Shown here one piece after another: positions 62,180 to 64,000 of a stretch of 64,000 nucleotides of DNA. Location: positions 1 to 64,000 of the forward strand of contig NZ_PTIY01000004.1 of the NCBI RefSeq assembly GCF_002934365.1, given 5' to 3'. The notes beneath the pieces are model-generated. The model saw only the letters and a program-made list of their open reading frames with translations. It had not been told where the DNA came from and searched no databases. The stretch's first letter is position 1, and each line of letters starts with the position of its first letter. The DNA is from Methylobacter tundripaludum (GTDB lineage: Bacteria; Pseudomonadota; Gammaproteobacteria; Methylococcales; Methylomonadaceae). The translations under genes were made by a program, and so were the position numbers.

Positions 62180-64000
62180 ATGCGAATGGACAAATTGACC
62201 AGCATGTTTCAATCGGTATTGGCCGATGCACAGAGTATGGCCTTGGGCAAAGACCATCAATTCATCGAGCCGATCCATGTGATGCTGGCGTTGCTGGATC
62301 AACACGGCGGCAGCATCAGGCCGCTGCTGACCCATATGGGCATCAACACGCAGTTGCTGCGTACCGATCTGCTTAGGGAATTGGATAGGCTGGCGACGGT
62401 CAGCGGTTCCGGCGGCGACGTGCAGATTTCCAACGAATTATCGCGCTTGCTGAACTTGACCGACAAACTGGCGCAAAAGCGCAATGATAAGTTCATCTCC
62501 AGCGAGCTGTTCCTATTGGCTGTTTTTGAAGAAAAAAGCCTGCTTCAGGATATGCTTAAAAAAGCCGGAGTCACCAAGCAGGCGGTCGAAAGAGCCATCG
62601 ACGCGATGCGCGGCGGTCAGGCGGTGGACGATCCCAATGCCGAAGAGCAGCGTCAGGCTTTGCAAAAATATACGATCAACCTGACCGAGCGGGCGGAACA
62701 AGGCAAGCTGGACCCGGTGATCGGGCGTGACGACGAGATACGTCGGACGATCCAGGTTTTGCAGCGGCGCACCAAGAACAACCCGGTGCTGATCGGCGAA
62801 CCGGGCGTCGGCAAGACCGCGATTGTCGAAGGCCTGGCGCAGCGCATCGTCAATGGCGAGGTGCCGGAAGGCATCAAGGGCAAGCAGGTTTTGGCTTTGG
62901 ATATGGCGGCATTGATTGCCGGGGCCAAGTTCCGCGGCGAATTCGAGGAGCGCCTGAAAGCGGTATTAAACGATCTTGCCAAGCAGGAAGGGCAGGTGAT
63001 TTTGTTCATCGACGAGCTGCACACCATGGTCGGCGCGGGCAAGGCCGAAGGCGCAATGGATGCAGGCAATATGCTGAAACCGGCGCTGGCGCGCGGAGAA
63101 TTGCATTGCGTCGGCGCTACGACGCTCGATGAATACCGCAAATATGTCGAAAAAGACGCGGCTTTGGAGCGCCGTTTCCAAAAGGTATTGGTTGACGAGC
63201 CGTCCGTTGAGGATACCGTCGCGATCTTGCGCGGCCTGAAGGAAAAATACGAGGTGCATCACGGCGTCGATATTACCGACCCGGCGATCATCGCGGCGGC
63301 AAACCTGTCCTACCGTTATATCGCGGACCGGCAGCTGCCGGACAAGGCCATCGACCTGATCGACGAGGCGGCCAGCCGCATACGGATGGAAATCGACTCC
63401 AAGCCCGAGGAAATGGACAAACTGTACCGGCGCTTGATTCAGTTAAAAATCGAGCAGGTCGCGCTTAAAAAAGAATCCGACGCCGCGTCCAAAAAACGCC
63501 TGGAAATTCTCGAAGAAGAAATCGCCGATCTGGAAAAAGAATATTCCGACCTGGAAGAAATCTGGAAAGCCGAAAAGGCCTCGTTGCAGGGTTCGGCATC
63601 GATCAAGGAAAAGCTGGAGCAAGCTAAAACCGAGCTGGAAGCGGCCAGCCGAGCTGGCGATCTGGCGAAGATGTCCGAGTTGCAGTACGGCATTATCCCG
63701 GCGTTGGAAAAGCAGCTGCATTCGGACACCCCGGCGGAAGAACATAAAATGACTCTGTTGCGCAACAAGGTTACCGAAGAGGAAATCGCCGAGGTGGTGT
63801 CGAAATGGACCGGCATTCCGGTGTCGAAAATGATGGAGGGCGAGCGCGACAAGCTGTTGCATATGGAAGAACAGCTCAGCAAGCGGGTGGTCGGCCAGGA
63901 AGAGGCGCTGAAAGCGGTCAGCAACGCGATCCGCCGTTCCAGAGCCGGGCTATCAGACCCGAACCGTCCGAACGGTTCGTTCCTGTTCCTGGGGCCGACC
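62180..64000 (+). CDS. clpB: ATP-dependent disaggregase ClpB (N-terminal part, cut by window end)
   Basis: Hsp100 disaggregase that, with DnaK, resolves aggregated proteins. 607 codons are present without a stop before the edge. Seen: N-domain (about 1-145, [20 protein letters not shown]), NBD1 with Walker [15 protein letters not shown] (about 205) and Walker [16 protein letters not shown], the ClpB-specific coiled-coil middle domain (about 410-530), and the beginning of NBD2 (GSFLFLGPT). The middle domain separates it from ClpA/ClpC. A sigma32 promoter precedes it. Confidence 0.96.
   Translation, partial: MRMDKLTSMFQSVLADAQSMALGKDHQFIEPIHVMLALLDQHGGSIRPLLTHMGINTQLLRTDLLRELDRLATVSGSGGDVQISNELSRLLNLTDKLAQKRNDKFISSELFLLAVFEEKSLLQDMLKKAGVTKQAVERAIDAMRGGQAVDDPNAEEQRQALQKYTINLTERAEQGKLDPVIGRDDEIRRTIQVLQRRTKNNPVLIGEPGVGKTAIVEGLAQRIVNGEVPEGIKGKQVLALDMAALIAGAKFRGEFEERLKAVLNDLAKQEGQVILFIDELHTMVGAGKAEGAMDAGNMLKPALARGELHCVGATTLDEYRKYVEKDAALERRFQKVLVDEPSVEDTVAILRGLKEKYEVHHGVDITDPAIIAAANLSYRYIADRQLPDKAIDLIDEAASRIRMEIDSKPEEMDKLYRRLIQLKIEQVALKKESDAASKKRLEILEEEIADLEKEYSDLEEIWKAEKASLQGSASIKEKLEQAKTELEAASRAGDLAKMSELQYGIIPALEKQLHSDTPAEEHKMTLLRNKVTEEEIAEVVSKWTGIPVSKMMEGERDKLLHMEEQLSKRVVGQEEALKAVSNAIRRSRAGLSDPNRPNGSFLFLGPT

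Overview
The window is one continuous stretch of a gammaproteobacterial chromosome of medium GC (roughly 50% by eye). The order rsmI/lpoA/yraN/diaA/dolP, then rnpB, then the mraZ-to-lpxC division and cell-wall cluster is classic for Gammaproteobacteria. A NAD-coupled Hox hydrogenase, the intergenic repeat families and overall protein style make a type I methanotroph (Methylococcales, Methylobacter-like) my best guess; this is inference, since no methane-oxidation gene is present.

Region 1 (1-8.9 kb): a heptanucleotide tandem repeat at the window edge, bamD, divergent rluD-pgeF and a ZIP metal transporter. Next is a small foreign-looking defence patch on the minus strand: MntA/HepT toxin-antitoxin, an AT-rich YRDD reverse transcriptase of the antiviral UG/Abi type, and a DUF4160 remnant. 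After it come a eukaryote-type phosphoglucomutase and an L,D-transpeptidase beside an Lpp-like alanine-zipper lipoprotein.

Region 2 (8.9-21.7 kb): ribF-ileS-lspA, ampD, nadC, a flavin reductase-like gene, a GlcD-type oxidase, and the dolP-diaA-yraN-lpoA cluster divergent from rsmI. Region 3 (22.0-41.5 kb): RNase P RNA, then the complete dcw cluster mraZ-rsmH-ftsL-ftsI-murE-murF-mraY-murD-ftsW-murG-murC-murB-ddl-ftsQ-ftsA-ftsZ-lpxC. It is densely packed with ATGA-type overlaps and is preceded by a good sigma70 promoter overlapped by a phased MraZ operator. dciA lies convergent at the end.

Region 4 (42.2-47.4 kb): hoxF-hoxU-hoxY-hoxH-hoxW, a soluble NAD-reducing [NiFe] hydrogenase with its maturation protease. 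No hyp genes lie in the window. Region 5 (47.4-54.9 kb): mscL, a Met/His-rich periplasmic protein, a membrane GGDEF-EAL protein in an operon with a PhnD-like periplasmic binding protein, and phoB-phoR. Region 6 (55.1-61.9 kb): a complete type I Wadjet (JetABCD) plasmid-defence operon. The window ends in clpB, cut by the edge and preceded by a near-perfect sigma32 promoter.

The most unusual theme is a set of small dispersed palindromic repeats that sit at gene borders and inside genes. One copy supplies the Shine-Dalgarno of ftsW, one forms the whole leader of dolP, one appears to extend RibF, one truncates DUF4160, one is duplicated in frame inside a GGDEF domain, and one probably created a 24-codon micro-ORF between jetB and jetC.
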